This document shows positions 52,408 through 62,515 of a stretch of DNA of 64,000 nt, piece after piece. The DNA is from Pseudomonadota bacterium. Its GTDB lineage: Bacteria; Pseudomonadota; Gammaproteobacteria; Burkholderiales; Burkholderiaceae_B. The stretch's first letter is position 1; every line of letters starts with the position of its first letter. A program made the translations under genes and the position numbers. The notes under the pieces were generated by a model. The model was not told where the DNA came from, did no database searches, and was given only the letters and a program-made list of their open reading frames with translations. The stretch spans positions 62,001 to 126,000 of the forward strand of contig JAEXOO010000018.1 of the NCBI GenBank assembly GCA_023439305.1, written 5' to 3'.

Positions 52408-52986
52408 CTAGGAATCTCGAGCAGACCCATCGGGTCTGTACCATACTGGATAAAACTCCTGCACCACCGGACCGCTCAGGCGCAGGGCATGGCAGCCATC
52501 CAAATGGAAAGGCTGCTTGTCCGTGCGATGAATTTCCGATTCGCCGCTCTGGCGCCGCCGTCCCGCCATGGTCTGTACCGCAGCGGTAGGCAGAACCTGG
52601 GCCAGTTCGCTCAGGTGCGTGCAGCCGGCCGAGCGCGCCAGGCGCTCCTTGACCCGCTGGCGAAACTGCTTGAGCAGATTCAGGCCGACCAGTTGCTGAT
52701 AAGCGCCGGCGATGGACGAGCAGTTTTCTCCATAGGGAGCCGCGTCGTAGACTGCCAGTGCGTCGGTGATGGTGAAGTCGCTATCGATGGTGATGCGCAA
52801 GTGCATATGATGAACCGCATCGCCCGCCTTGTGGATCTGACCGTGGCGAATGGGAAAGTCGTAGGCTTTCAGATCGACCAGTTCGGCCTCCAGATCCCAA
52901 AGGCCATCTTCCCGGGCGAACGACTCCACCTTGATGGTGCGAGTATGCAGCGGTTCACGGGCAACGGACGGCTTGGGCAAGGGCAT
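52408..52986 (-). CDS. DUF2889 domain protein
   Basis: 192 residues. The segments HTRTIKVESFAREDGLWDLEAELVDLKAYDF, HHMHLRITIDSDFTITDALAVYDAAPYGENCSSI and AGCTHLSELAQVLPTAAVQTMAG, with a Cys/His mix that could bind metal, match DUF2889, a family of unknown function seen in beta- and other proteobacteria. It has its own downstream terminator before sucC. Confidence 0.88.
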   Translation of the reverse strand: MPLPKPSVAREPLHTRTIKVESFAREDGLWDLEAELVDLKAYDFPIRHGQIHKAGDAVHHMHLRITIDSDFTITDALAVYDAAPYGENCSSIAGAYQQLVGLNLLKQFRQRVKERLARSAGCTHLSELAQVLPTAAVQTMAGRRRQSGESEIHRTDKQPFHLDGCHALRLSGPVVQEFYPVWYRPDGSARDS

Positions 52987-53343
52987 TTATACGTTCAAAG
53001 GCACAGGGTTGAAACCGGTTAAGTATAACGCACCTCGTATTGCCCGTATCAGCGTCTTACATAATAGGCACGCGCTTCCCAGGGGATTCATACCCATTTA
53101 TTTATGGGCATTTGCTTCTATATATGAAATTTCTGTCCTAAAAAAAACAAGCGCCATGCAGGCAGCCGTCCAAGCTTTCAAATACCCTTCAAACCACAGG
53201 CGCTCGGCGGCCGAAACCAGGCCTTGGGCCAGCCTGACCGACCACCTGGCGGACATCAAAAACGGACTTCGGCTGACGGTACGCCTATACAATTGATTGA
53301 AAAAATATCAAACGCGCCCTGCTAATCATGAGCTTTATCCATC
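52987..53343. other. Divergent intergenic region between the DUF2889 gene and metR
   Basis: About 357 bp. The half near 53085-53150 is AT-rich (TTTATGGGCATTTGCTTCTA, then a run of A), compatible with promoters. TATACAAT near 53286-53293 could be a -10 element for metR. Short frames in this stretch show no recognised family or ribosome site and I do not call a gene. A candidate MetR site lies at its right end. Confidence 0.5.
53298..53310. promoter_or_regulatory. Candidate MetR-binding site upstream of metR
   Basis: TGAAAAAATATCA has the form TGAA-N5-ATCA, one base from the MetR consensus TGAA-N5-TTCA, 33 bp ahead of the metR start. Suggests autoregulation; weak since one half-site is imperfect. 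Confidence 0.35.
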
Positions 53344-54264
53344 ATGCTTGAAATCCGACATCTGGAAACCTTGACTGCGATCCGTGACAGCGGCAGCCTG
53401 CAGGAAGCCGCCGAACGGCTGCACGTCACGCAGTCGGCGCTGTCCCATCAACTGCGCGATCTGGAAACGCGTCTTCAGGTGCAACTTCTGAACCGGCGCA
53501 CCCGTCCAGCGCGACTGACAACAGCGGCGCTACGCATCTTGACGCTGGCCGATGATGTGCTGCCACGCATGCGCGCCGCCGAACGCGACTTGCAGCGCCT
53601 GGCCGCCGGCCGCGCCGGGCGACTGCATGTCGCCATCGATTGCCACTCCTGTTTCCAGTGGCTGATGCCGGCGCTGGATGCCTTTCGCCAACAATGGCCG
53701 GATGTCAGTCTGGACCTGTCGGCTGCTTTTTCTTTTGCCCCTCTGCCCGCCCTGCTGCGCGGCGATCTGGATGTCGTCATTACCTCGGACCCGCAGGATA
53801 GTGACGATGTGCATTACGCCCCCCTGTTCCGCTACGAGTTGATCCTGGCCGTGGCCAGCCAGCATCCACTGGCGCAATACCGCTATGTTGAGCCCCTGCA
53901 GTTGTCCGATCAGGTCTTGATTACCTACCCCGTCGAGCGTAGCCGGCTGGATATTTTCACCCAGTTTCTGGAGCCCGCGGACGTGGAGCCTGCTTACGTG
54001 CGGCAAGCAGAGCTGACCCCTATGATCGTGCAATTGGTGGCCAGCCAACGAGGCGTGACCGCCCTACCCAACTGGGCGCTGACCGAGTTCCTGAGCCAAG
54101 GCTGGCTACGCACCTGCCGGCTTGGCGAGCACGGAGTCTGGCGCACGCTCTACGCTGCCGTACGCCGCGACGATATGCAGGCGGATTACGTACAGGCCTT
54201 CCTGAAGCAAGCCCGGGAGACCTGCTTCAAGACCTTGCAGGGGATTGTCGAGGCGCAGGGATAA
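53344..54264 (+). CDS. metR: LysR-family methionine regulator MetR
   Basis: 306 residues. N-terminal winged HTH (SGSLQEAAERLHVTQSALSHQLRDLETRL) and an effector-binding domain. It aligns along its length with E. coli MetR: IDCHSCFQWLMPALDAF, VVITSDPQDSDDVHYAPLF and YPVERSRLDIFTQFLEPADVEP. MetR, with homocysteine, activates metE, metH and related genes. No met gene is adjacent in the window, so its targets are elsewhere. Confidence 0.9.
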   Translation: MLEIRHLETLTAIRDSGSLQEAAERLHVTQSALSHQLRDLETRLQVQLLNRRTRPARLTTAALRILTLADDVLPRMRAAERDLQRLAAGRAGRLHVAIDCHSCFQWLMPALDAFRQQWPDVSLDLSAAFSFAPLPALLRGDLDVVITSDPQDSDDVHYAPLFRYELILAVASQHPLAQYRYVEPLQLSDQVLITYPVERSRLDIFTQFLEPADVEPAYVRQAELTPMIVQLVASQRGVTALPNWALTEFLSQGWLRTCRLGEHGVWRTLYAAVRRDDMQADYVQAFLKQARETCFKTLQGIVEAQG

Positions 54265-54298
54265 AAACTCCAGAACTTACTGCGGTCAGACTGCTTAC

Positions 54299-54596
54299 AA
54301 GGCCTCGGTTTTACAGTGCCTTAAGCACAAGCACGTGTTCCTGCCGTGATGCGGGAACATTCCTCTGTAGCGTGCGCTCGTTAAGTGAAGCAGAAACGAC
54401 ACCGAGGAGGGTGAGGCCCTGTCCGCACGGGACAGGCGGTCAGATGGCTTGCCGCAGGCGGGACGTGGGGACGGGAGGCAAGCGCCCTGCTGTCTGACGG
54501 CGGCGCTTGTCACTCGCCTGGGAGGCGAGTGACCCGCCGGAGTTCAGGGCGCGCCCGGCCACGCGAACCGACCAGAGCACCGGCGCGTAGCGCCGG
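54299..54596 (+). ncRNA. Candidate structured RNA in the metR-recX convergent gap
   Basis: The 346-bp gap has no gene but an unusual set of complementary segments: CCTCGGT 54303-54309 with ACCGAGG 54401-54407; TGTTCCTGC 54336-54344 with GCGGGAACA 54351-54359 (one T-G pair); CCTGTCC 54418-54424 with GGACAGG 54430-54436; GTCAGA 54439-54444 with TCTGAC 54493-54498, enclosing GCTTGCC 54447-54453 with GGCAAGC 54477-54483; GGCGG 54499-54503 with CCGCC 54534-54538, enclosing an 11-bp perfect hairpin 54509-54533; and CCGGCGC/GCGCCGG 54580-54596. The T-G pair favours the plus strand. It does not match tmRNA, RNase P, 6S or SRP RNA signatures I know. No promoter was identified; a degraded mobile element is the alternative. 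Confidence 0.4.
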
Positions 54597-54610
54597 CAAG
54601 CCGTCAGAAA

Positions 54611-55245
54611 CTATTCCGGCTCGTCTTCCCATTCACCAAGGATCTGCTGCAGAATGCGGCCGGAAAACCCGCGGCTGGCCATGAATCGGTATTGCTTGGC
54701 GTAGGCCCGGGCATCGTCGGGGGGCGCGCTGAACTTCTTGGCCCAGACTTGCCGGGCCCGCTCCAGTTCGGTGGCGGCCAGTTCTTCCTTGATGACTTCG
54801 GTCTGATTGGCGTCCAGCCCGTGCTGGCGCAATTCTTGCAAAATGACACGCGACCCCACCCGAGAGGCGCGGCGGTTGACAAGGCTTTGCGCAAAGCGCT
54901 CGTCGGACAGCCATTTCTGGGCGGTGAGTTCGTCCAGCAGGGCTTCCAGCGCTTCGGGGCTGTCGGCATGGGCAGACAGCTTGCGCCCCAACTCCAGGCG
55001 CGAATACTCGCGCCTGGACAGGAAGCTCAGGGCGCGGGCCTTCAGAGAAGGGCCTGCGCGCTTGGGCGTGGCGGCAGCCGCCGTATCACCCTCGGTGAAA
55101 TCGGACTCAAAACCGGAGTCGCCGCGGGAACGGCGATTCCGATCGGATGTAAGCGACACCGAATTGGAGCGCTGACGCTGCCGGCGCTCCTGGATTTCGT
55201 CCGGATCGGTTTCGAAGGGTTCGTCGTCGAACCCGCCCGGCAGGA

Positions 55246-55249
<4 letters not shown>
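54611..55249 (-). CDS. recX: Regulatory protein RecX with N-terminal extension
   Basis: 212 residues. The RecX core begins near residue 68: LKARALSFLSRREYSRLELGRKLSAHADSPEALEALLDELTAQKWLSDERFAQSLVNRRASRVGSRVILQELRQHGL. RecX inhibits RecA filaments. The first 65 residues are polar and low in complexity, and no ATG occurs before residue 190, so the start is taken as TTG 55247-55249, which overlaps the recA stop. A GTG or other later start cannot be excluded. Confidence 0.9.
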
Positions 55250-56331
<1,082 letters not shown>

Positions 56332-56408
56332 GAAGAATCCTTGACTATGGAATTGCGCCACGATGGGCAGGCACGGCAATTTAAAACCAAACCTAATTAT
56401 TGCATCAA

Positions 56409-56430
56409 ATTATACTGTATAAATAACCAG
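56409..56430 (-). promoter_or_regulatory. recA promoter -10 and LexA (SOS) box
   Basis: On the minus strand CTGGTTATTTATACAG (56415-56430) matches CTGT-N8-ACAG with one mismatch and runs directly into TATAAT (56409-56414). The operator therefore covers the -10 region, about 80 bp before the recA start. A second partial half-site ACAG lies at 56435-56438. Confidence 0.75.
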
Positions 56431-56537
56431 ATATACAGAAAAGTCGCATAAGCTGCATCGTTATCCCCTACTGACCACGGCGCAAGCCCTGTGCAACAAT
56501 ATAAAACAGCTTTTAAAACACGGATTTAACCAGGGAC

Positions 56538-57227
56538 ATGCGCATACTCATAGCTGAAGACGACAGCATTCTCGCCGATGGGCTTTCCCGCTCCCTGCGC
56601 TTTGAGGGCTACGCGGTGGACGTCGTCCACGATGGCGAAAGCGCGGATTCCGCTCTGCAGCTGCAAAGCTTCGACCTGCTGATCCTGGACCTGGACCTGC
56701 CCAAGAAAAACGGACTGGCCGTACTGCAATCCATACGTCAGCGTCAGGACAGCCTGCCTGTGCTGATTCTGACCGCCAGCGATACCGTGGAGCAGCGTGT
56801 GCGCGGCCTGGACCTGGGCGCCGACGACTACATGTCCAAGCCCTTCGCTCTGACCGAGCTCGAGGCCCGCGTCCGCGCCCTGACCCGCCGCAGCACCAGC
56901 AGCAACAATGCCATGCTGCACCACAAGCGTCTGAGCTTCGACCTGAAAGGCCGGGTCGCCTATATAGACAGCCAGCCGCTGGAACTGTCGGCGCGTGAAA
57001 CAGGCCTGCTGGAAATATTCCTGTCGCGCAGCGGCCGCATGATCAGCAAGAACCAGTTCGTGGATCTGTTATGCGAATGGGGCGAAGAAGTCACTCCCAA
57101 TGCCATCGAAGTCTATATTCACCGTCTGCGCAAGAAGCTGGAACCCAGCGGCGTGCGCATCATGACGGTGCGCGGCCTGGGATACTGCCTGGAGCCTGAG
57201 AAGCTGCGGGAAGACGCCCCCGCCTGA
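56538..57227 (+). CDS. OmpR/PhoB-type response regulator (TctD-like)
   Basis: 229 residues. Receiver domain with acidic pocket EDD (residues 7-9), phosphoacceptor D51 in LLILDLDLPKKNG, and K101 in DDYMSKPF. The C-terminal winged helix carries SARETGLLEIFLSRSGRMISKNQFVDLL and EVYIHRLRKKLEPSGVRIMTVRGLGYCL. Paired with the kinase 10 bp downstream. The whole resembles TctD of tricarboxylate systems. Confidence 0.93.
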   Translation: MRILIAEDDSILADGLSRSLRFEGYAVDVVHDGESADSALQLQSFDLLILDLDLPKKNGLAVLQSIRQRQDSLPVLILTASDTVEQRVRGLDLGADDYMSKPFALTELEARVRALTRRSTSSNNAMLHHKRLSFDLKGRVAYIDSQPLELSARETGLLEIFLSRSGRMISKNQFVDLLCEWGEEVTPNAIEVYIHRLRKKLEPSGVRIMTVRGLGYCLEPEKLREDAPA

Positions 57228-57237
57228 AGGCTCCCGT

Positions 57238-58713
57238 ATGCGTACGCCCTCTTCGCCCGCTGCCCAGGAGCGTCCTGTCCAGCCCGTCCCCCACCGCAAG
57301 TCGCCGGCTCGACCCGCTCAGCGCACCCTGATCCACAAGATCATGCTGTGGATTTTCGGTCCGCTGTTTCTGCTCTGGACCATCGGCATCGTCATTACCT
57401 ATTTCATCGCCCAGCACATTGCGAACTCTCCGTACGATCGCACGCTGCGCGACCACATGGACCTGCTGCGCCATGAAATCAGCCAGCAGGACGTGCACAA
57501 TCCCGTCGCCCTGTCGGACTCGGCCAACACCATTTTACGTCTGGGCAGCGATACCCCGACCCTGTGGCAGATCCGGGACGCCAATGGCGAGCCCCTGGCG
57601 GGCAATGCCGATCTGCCCCTGCCGGACAACTGGGGCTACGAAAACAACCTGCTGCGCTACCGGGATGTAGCCATGGATGGACAGAGCCTGCGCCTGGCCT
57701 ACGTCTGGGGCAGCCGCGACAAGCTGAACACGCCGTTCCTGGCTATCGTGGCTGAAACGAATCAGCATCGCTCCGTGCTGCACCGGGAAATTCTGATCGG
57801 CATGCTGACACCGCAGTTCATCCTGGTGCCGCTGGCCGCCATGCTGGCCGGGCTGGGCCTGACACACGGTCTGGAACCGCTGAATCTGCTGCAGGCCCGA
57901 CTACGCGCTCGCGCTCCGGCCGATCTGTCGCCGGTGGACCGGGATCAGGCGCCAGCAGAAATCGTGCCTCTGATCGATGCCATGAATGGACTGCTGGAGC
58001 GCCAGGCCCAGTTTTCCGCCGCCCAGCGACGTTTCGTGGCCAATGCCGCCCACCAATTGAAAACGCCCTTGGCCGGCATACGCACCCAGGCCGAAGTGGC
58101 CTTGCGCAATCATGACCCTGCCCAGACCCAGGCCAGCCTGCGCCAATTGGTGCGCGGCACCGAACGGGCGACCCGTCTGGTCACCCAGATGCTGGCTCTG
58201 GCGCGCGCCGAAAGCAGTGATGCGCTGCAGGCCCCCGGGCCTCAGGCCATTGAGCTCAATACACTGGCTGAACAACACATCACCCACTGGGTGCCCCGGG
58301 CATTGGAGCTGGGCCTGGACCTGGGCCTGGAAAGCGCCGCGCAGGCGGTGGTCCTGCAAGCCGATAGCGTGATGGTGGGCGAGCTGCTGAACAATCTTCT
58401 GGACAATTCCCTGATCTATACGCCAGCGGGCGGCTGGGTCACCGTGCGCACCGGAGGCAATGAAACCCTTGGCTGGATCGAAATCGAAGACAACGGCCCG
58501 GGCATCGCGCCCGAACACCAGTCTCGGGTCTTCGACCGCTTCTATCGCATCATGGGCAACCAGGCCGACGGCAGCGGCCTGGGCCTGGCCATCGTGCGCG
58601 AAATCGCCGACAACCACAGCGCCACCATCGAGTTTTTGCCGCTGAGCGCCGGACAGCCCAGCGGCACGCGCCTGCGGGTCAGCTTCCCGCGCAATCCGCC
58701 ACGGAGAGTCTGA
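57238..58713 (+). CDS. Sensor histidine kinase (TctE-like)
   Basis: 491 residues. Pro-rich start, membrane segment 38-58, a periplasmic domain of the 2CSK_N type (DRTLRDHMDLLRHEISQQDVHNP, residues 66-190), second membrane segment 190-208, HAMP-like linker, H-box FVANAAHQLKTPLAGIRTQAEVAL with H272, N-box ELLNNLLDNSLIYTP, and GPGIAPEHQSRVFDRFYRI and GSGLGLAIVREIA. Such kinases sense organic acids in TctDE systems. Followed 3 bp later by the transporter. Confidence 0.93.
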   Translation: MRTPSSPAAQERPVQPVPHRKSPARPAQRTLIHKIMLWIFGPLFLLWTIGIVITYFIAQHIANSPYDRTLRDHMDLLRHEISQQDVHNPVALSDSANTILRLGSDTPTLWQIRDANGEPLAGNADLPLPDNWGYENNLLRYRDVAMDGQSLRLAYVWGSRDKLNTPFLAIVAETNQHRSVLHREILIGMLTPQFILVPLAAMLAGLGLTHGLEPLNLLQARLRARAPADLSPVDRDQAPAEIVPLIDAMNGLLERQAQFSAAQRRFVANAAHQLKTPLAGIRTQAEVALRNHDPAQTQASLRQLVRGTERATRLVTQMLALARAESSDALQAPGPQAIELNTLAEQHITHWVPRALELGLDLGLESAAQAVVLQADSVMVGELLNNLLDNSLIYTPAGGWVTVRTGGNETLGWIEIEDNGPGIAPEHQSRVFDRFYRIMGNQADGSGLGLAIVREIADNHSATIEFLPLSAGQPSGTRLRVSFPRNPPRRV

Positions 58714-58716
58714 CGC

Positions 58717-60402
58717 ATGCCCCCCTCCATCGCCAACCCCGCACTGGACAACGCGCCCCGCAGCCTGCGCCGCAAGCTCGATGCGCCAGGCCGAAAGGTC
58801 ATTTTCGCCTCGTCGCTGGGCACGATGTTCGAGTGGTATGACTTCTATCTGTACGGCTCCATGGCGGCGATTCTGGCGCAGCATTTCTTCTCCGCCGTCA
58901 ATCCCACCGCCGGCTTCATTTTCGCCCTGCTGGCCTTTGCCGCCGGCTTTGCCGTACGTCCCTTCGGCGCGCTGCTGTTCGGCCGCATCGGCGATCGGGT
59001 AGGACGCAAGTACACTTTTCTGGTCACGATTCTGCTGATGGGGCTGTCTACCTTCCTGGTCGGGGTGCTGCCCAACTACGAAGCCATCGGCATCGCCGCT
59101 CCCATCATGCTGATCGTGCTGCGCCTGCTGCAGGGCCTGGCGCTGGGCGGGGAGTATGGCGGCGCCGCGACCTATGTCGCCGAGTATGCGCCGCAGCACC
59201 GGCGCGGCTTCTACACCAGCTGGATCCAGACCACGGCTTCAGTGGGCCTGCTGCTCTCTCTGGTCGTCATCATGAGCATACGCAGCGCCTTGGGTGAAGA
59301 CGCTTTTGTCGCCTGGGGCTGGCGCATCCCCTTCCTGATTTCCGTCGTGCTGCTGGGCATTTCCGTCTGGATACGCATGAACCTGGAGGAATCCCCTGCG
59401 TTTCAGCACGTCAAAGAGCAAGGCGAACTATCGAACGCGCCCATTACCGAGTCGTTCGCCCGCTGGAAGAATCTACGCATCGTGCTGCTGGCCCTGTTCG
59501 GGTTGGCGGCCGGTCAAGGCGTGGTCTGGTATACCGGCCAGTTCTATGCGCTGTTCTTCATTACCCAGACCCTGGGGGTGGAGGCCAATCACGCCCAGAT
59601 CATGATGGCCGTGGCCCTGCTCCTGGCCACGCCATTGTTCGTGTTCTTTGGCTGGCTGTCCGACCATATCGGACGCAAGCGCATCATTCTGACCGGCTGC
59701 CTGCTGGCCGCCCTGACCTACTACCCGGTGTTCAAGGGCCTGGCCCACTATGCCAATCCCGCCCTGGTTCAGGCGCAGCACGACGCCCCGGTCACCGTCC
59801 TGGCCGATCCCGCCACCTGTTCCTTCCAGTTCAATCCCGTGGGCACGCATTCGTTTACCAGCTCCTGCGACATCGTCAAATCCTTCATGGCCAGCCATGC
59901 CGTCAGCTACAGCAACCAAGCCGGTTCATCCGGCCAGGTGGCGCAAGTGCAAATCGGCAAGCAGACCATAGACGCTTTCGAGGGGGCGGGCCTTAGCCGC
60001 GCCGAATTCGCCCGCCAGTCGGAAGAGCTGAAAATGCAGCTGACGCAGGCCATACGCCAGCATGGCTACCCCGAACGGGCGGACCCCGAGCAGATCAACA
60101 CGCCCATGCTGATTGTGCTGCTGACCTATCTGGTCGGCCTGGTCACGGCGGTCTACGGGCCGATTGCCGCCATGCTGGTGGAAATGTTCCCAATCCGCAT
60201 TCGCTACACCTCGATGAGCCTGCCCTACCATATCGGCAATGGCTGGTTCGGCGGCTTCCTGCCGCCCTTGTCCTTTGCCATGATCGCCGCTTCCGGCAAT
60301 ATTTATGACGGCTTGTGGTATCCCATCGTCATCTGCCTGATCACCGTCGCCATCGGCCTGCCCTTTGTACGCGAAACCCGCCATAACGATATCAATGCCT
60401 GA
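58717..60402 (+). CDS. MFS transporter, metabolite:H+ symporter (MHS) family, with large loop insertion
   Basis: 561 residues, about 120 more than typical MHS proteins. MHS marks: FASSLGTMFEWYDFYLYGSMAAIL, RPFGALLFGRIGDRVGRKYTFLVTILLMG, GEYGGAATYVAEYAPQHRRGFYTSWIQT. Twelve membrane segments; the extra residues 345-462 lie between segments 9 and 10 and hold C368 and C384. Such forms occur in related betaproteobacteria. Its place right after the kinase suggests an organic-acid uptake role controlled by that pair. Confidence 0.9.
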   Translation: MPPSIANPALDNAPRSLRRKLDAPGRKVIFASSLGTMFEWYDFYLYGSMAAILAQHFFSAVNPTAGFIFALLAFAAGFAVRPFGALLFGRIGDRVGRKYTFLVTILLMGLSTFLVGVLPNYEAIGIAAPIMLIVLRLLQGLALGGEYGGAATYVAEYAPQHRRGFYTSWIQTTASVGLLLSLVVIMSIRSALGEDAFVAWGWRIPFLISVVLLGISVWIRMNLEESPAFQHVKEQGELSNAPITESFARWKNLRIVLLALFGLAAGQGVVWYTGQFYALFFITQTLGVEANHAQIMMAVALLLATPLFVFFGWLSDHIGRKRIILTGCLLAALTYYPVFKGLAHYANPALVQAQHDAPVTVLADPATCSFQFNPVGTHSFTSSCDIVKSFMASHAVSYSNQAGSSGQVAQVQIGKQTIDAFEGAGLSRAEFARQSEELKMQLTQAIRQHGYPERADPEQINTPMLIVLLTYLVGLVTAVYGPIAAMLVEMFPIRIRYTSMSLPYHIGNGWFGGFLPPLSFAMIAASGNIYDGLWYPIVICLITVAIGLPFVRETRHNDINA

Positions 60403-60588
60403 GCTCGCCCTGGCCTTGCCCAAGCCGCCCGGCGGCGGTTCCGCACCCGGCCTCGCAAATGCAAGTGCGGGTAAACGGCGCAACGCGCCCCCACATCTGC
60501 GCGTACAATCAACGCTTCGGTTCGCGGCGGCGCATTCACTGCATGATCAGCGCCGGCCCCCTTTTCCTGTCTATTTATACTCGTGTCC

Positions 60589-61488
60589 ATGTGGTTTAAG
60601 AATCTACGCATCTACCGTCTGTCCCCCGATTGGAAATGTTCCGCGCAGGAACTGGAAAACGCGCTGGCCAAGCATCGTTTCACGCCCGGCTCCAGCCAGG
60701 AGCCGCTTAGCCTGGGCTGGGTCAGCCCGCGCGACAATGACGCCCTGGTCCACGCCGTCGAAGGTCAGTACCTGATCGCCCTGCGCGCTGAAAAAAAGCT
60801 GCTGCCGACCACGGTCATCAACCAGGTGGCGCGCGAGAAGGCGCGCGATATCGAAGAACAGCAAGGCTACAAGCCCGGCCGCAAGCAAATGAAGGAAATC
60901 AAGGAGCAGGTCATCACCGAACTGATGCCTCGCGCCTTTGCCGTATCCCGCGACACCCGCGTCTGGCTGGACACCCAGAACCACTGGCTGGCCATCGACG
61001 CCGCCGCCACGGCCAAGAGCGACGAAGTCCTGGGCCTGCTCGCCAAGAGCGTGGAACCCTTCCCCGCCCTGCCGTTGTACACGGAACTGTCGCCCGGATC
61101 GGTCATGACCTCCTGGCTGATCGACAATGATCCGCCGGCCAATTTCACCATTGACCAGGACACGGAACTGCGCTCCACCGGCGACAGCGGCGCGGCCGTG
61201 CGCTATGTCAAGCAAAGCGTGGACATCGACGAAGTGCGCAAGCATGTGCAGGCCGGCAAGCAGTGCACCCGCCTGGCCCTGACCTGGGCCGACCGCATCA
61301 GCTTCGTGCTGACCGACGCCCTGGACATCAAGCGCATCAGCCCGCTGGACATCCTGACCGAAAAACAGGATGTCATGGCCGTCAACGACGACGAGATCTT
61401 CGACGCCGACATGACGCTGATGACCGCCGAACTGGCCAACCTGATCGCCGACGTCGTGGGCGTGCTGGGCGGCGAACGCAAGTCCTGA
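60589..61488 (+). CDS. rdgC: Recombination-associated protein RdgC
   Basis: 299 residues from MWFKNLRIYRLSPDW, matching the E. coli start MLWFKNLMVYRL; a GTG two codons earlier is possible. RdgC is a DNA-binding ring protein that limits RecA use. Conserved: ITELMPRAFAVSRDTRVWLDTQNHWLAIDAA, CTRLALTWADRISFVLTD and FDADMTLMTAELANLIADVVGVLGGER. The 186-bp gap ahead holds its promoter. Confidence 0.95.
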   Translation: MWFKNLRIYRLSPDWKCSAQELENALAKHRFTPGSSQEPLSLGWVSPRDNDALVHAVEGQYLIALRAEKKLLPTTVINQVAREKARDIEEQQGYKPGRKQMKEIKEQVITELMPRAFAVSRDTRVWLDTQNHWLAIDAAATAKSDEVLGLLAKSVEPFPALPLYTELSPGSVMTSWLIDNDPPANFTIDQDTELRSTGDSGAAVRYVKQSVDIDEVRKHVQAGKQCTRLALTWADRISFVLTDALDIKRISPLDILTEKQDVMAVNDDEIFDADMTLMTAELANLIADVVGVLGGERKS

Positions 61489-61497
61489 TCACGCTGA

Positions 61498-61527
61498 CTG
61501 ACGCCGCGCCTGCTGGCGCGGCGTCAG
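61498..61527 (+). terminator. Terminator-like hairpin between rdgC and the araC-type gene
   Basis: CTGACGCCGCGCC and GGCGCGGCGTCAG form a 13-bp perfect stem over TGCT. It sits between two convergent genes and overlaps the stop of the minus-strand gene. T tract is poor (CGTTTGG). Confidence 0.6.
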
Positions 61528-62453
61528 CGTTTGGCGCGGGCGCGCTCGTTCTTGGGTCTGTACCCGAAATAGCGTTCAAACGCCGTACTGAAGTTGGCCG
61601 GATGTGCATAGCCCACGGCATAGGCGGCCTGCGCCACTTGCGAGCCCGCGCTCAGCAATTGCCGCGCGCGCTGCATCCGCATATCCAACAGCGCCCTGTG
61701 CGGCGTCGTGCCGTATATCTCGCGAAATCCCTGTTTTAATTTGAACTCATTGATCCCCACCGCCACGCACAGATAGGCGATGGTCAACGCGCGATCCATC
61801 CGGGTGTACATGAGGTCATGCGCCCGCCTGATTTTCTCCACGTCGGCAGGCGTCCAACTCGCCGAAGGCAGACGGTGACCGAGCAGCGGCCCGAGTCCGC
61901 GCAAATACTCGCCGACCAGACTGAGCGCCGCAATATGAGCATCCAGATGGGACATCGCCCCCGGCTCGGCCAGCGCCCGCACCAGCGCAACACTCCATGA
62001 CGAGCTCATGCACTCGCCCAGCAGACGAACTCCCGCACCGCGAGGCAGCAAGGCATCCGGTGCGCTCAGGTAGCGCCTCAATGCAGTCTCTCCAACCGAC
62101 AACCTGAGCTGACGCGTAGCCGTACTGCCGGCGAATTGCCGCTCTCCCTGGCAAGCGGAGAACACGGACAGCGTTGTATAGCCCTGACGAAAGCGCAGGC
62201 GTGTGCCCCCGCGTGCGACAAAGGCGGACTCCCCCGACAGCCCGAACGTGATGACCAGAGTCGGAGCACTATCCACCTGTTCGGTGGACTCGCTCAAGTC
62301 CGCAACCGGGCAACAAAACGAGCGCACCAGAGCCAGGCCCTCGTCCAAAGGCAGGCGCTCGACCAGACACGCATCGGTGAATCGCAGCGGCGGCCGGCCC
62401 GCCTGGCCGGGGACAACGCCGCCCTGTTCACCTGCAGCAGTTTGATCTGTCAT
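61524..62453 (-). CDS. AraC/PchR-like regulator of iron uptake
   Basis: 309 residues. The C-terminal AraC domain reads RALTIAYLCVAVGINEFKLKQGFREIYGTTPHRALLDMRMQRARQLL and VAQAAYAVGYAHPANFSTAFERYFGYRPKNER. The segment GINEFKLKQGFREIYGT is the mark of PchR/YbtA-type activators, which turn on siderophore receptor genes when the siderophore is bound. Divergent from the receptor gene over a Fur box. Confidence 0.9.
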   Translation of the reverse strand: MTDQTAAGEQGGVVPGQAGRPPLRFTDACLVERLPLDEGLALVRSFCCPVADLSESTEQVDSAPTLVITFGLSGESAFVARGGTRLRFRQGYTTLSVFSACQGERQFAGSTATRQLRLSVGETALRRYLSAPDALLPRGAGVRLLGECMSSSWSVALVRALAEPGAMSHLDAHIAALSLVGEYLRGLGPLLGHRLPSASWTPADVEKIRRAHDLMYTRMDRALTIAYLCVAVGINEFKLKQGFREIYGTTPHRALLDMRMQRARQLLSAGSQVAQAAYAVGYAHPANFSTAFERYFGYRPKNERARAKR

Positions 62454-62515
62454 GGCAGATCTCCTTTTTGACGCCGTTTTGCATAAGTATTGCTCCCGAA
62501 TTCAGTCAATCGATC

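Noticed and set aside
53098..53292. 64-residue minus-strand frame between the DUF2889 gene and metR
   Set aside because: No ribosome site or recognised family; composition looks like chance coding.
54299..54596. Helix-rich region as tmRNA, RNase P RNA, 6S RNA or group II intron end
   Set aside because: None of the key sequences was found: no tag frame or T-arm, no GAGGAAAGTCC core, no intron domain V. It is kept only as an unassigned candidate.
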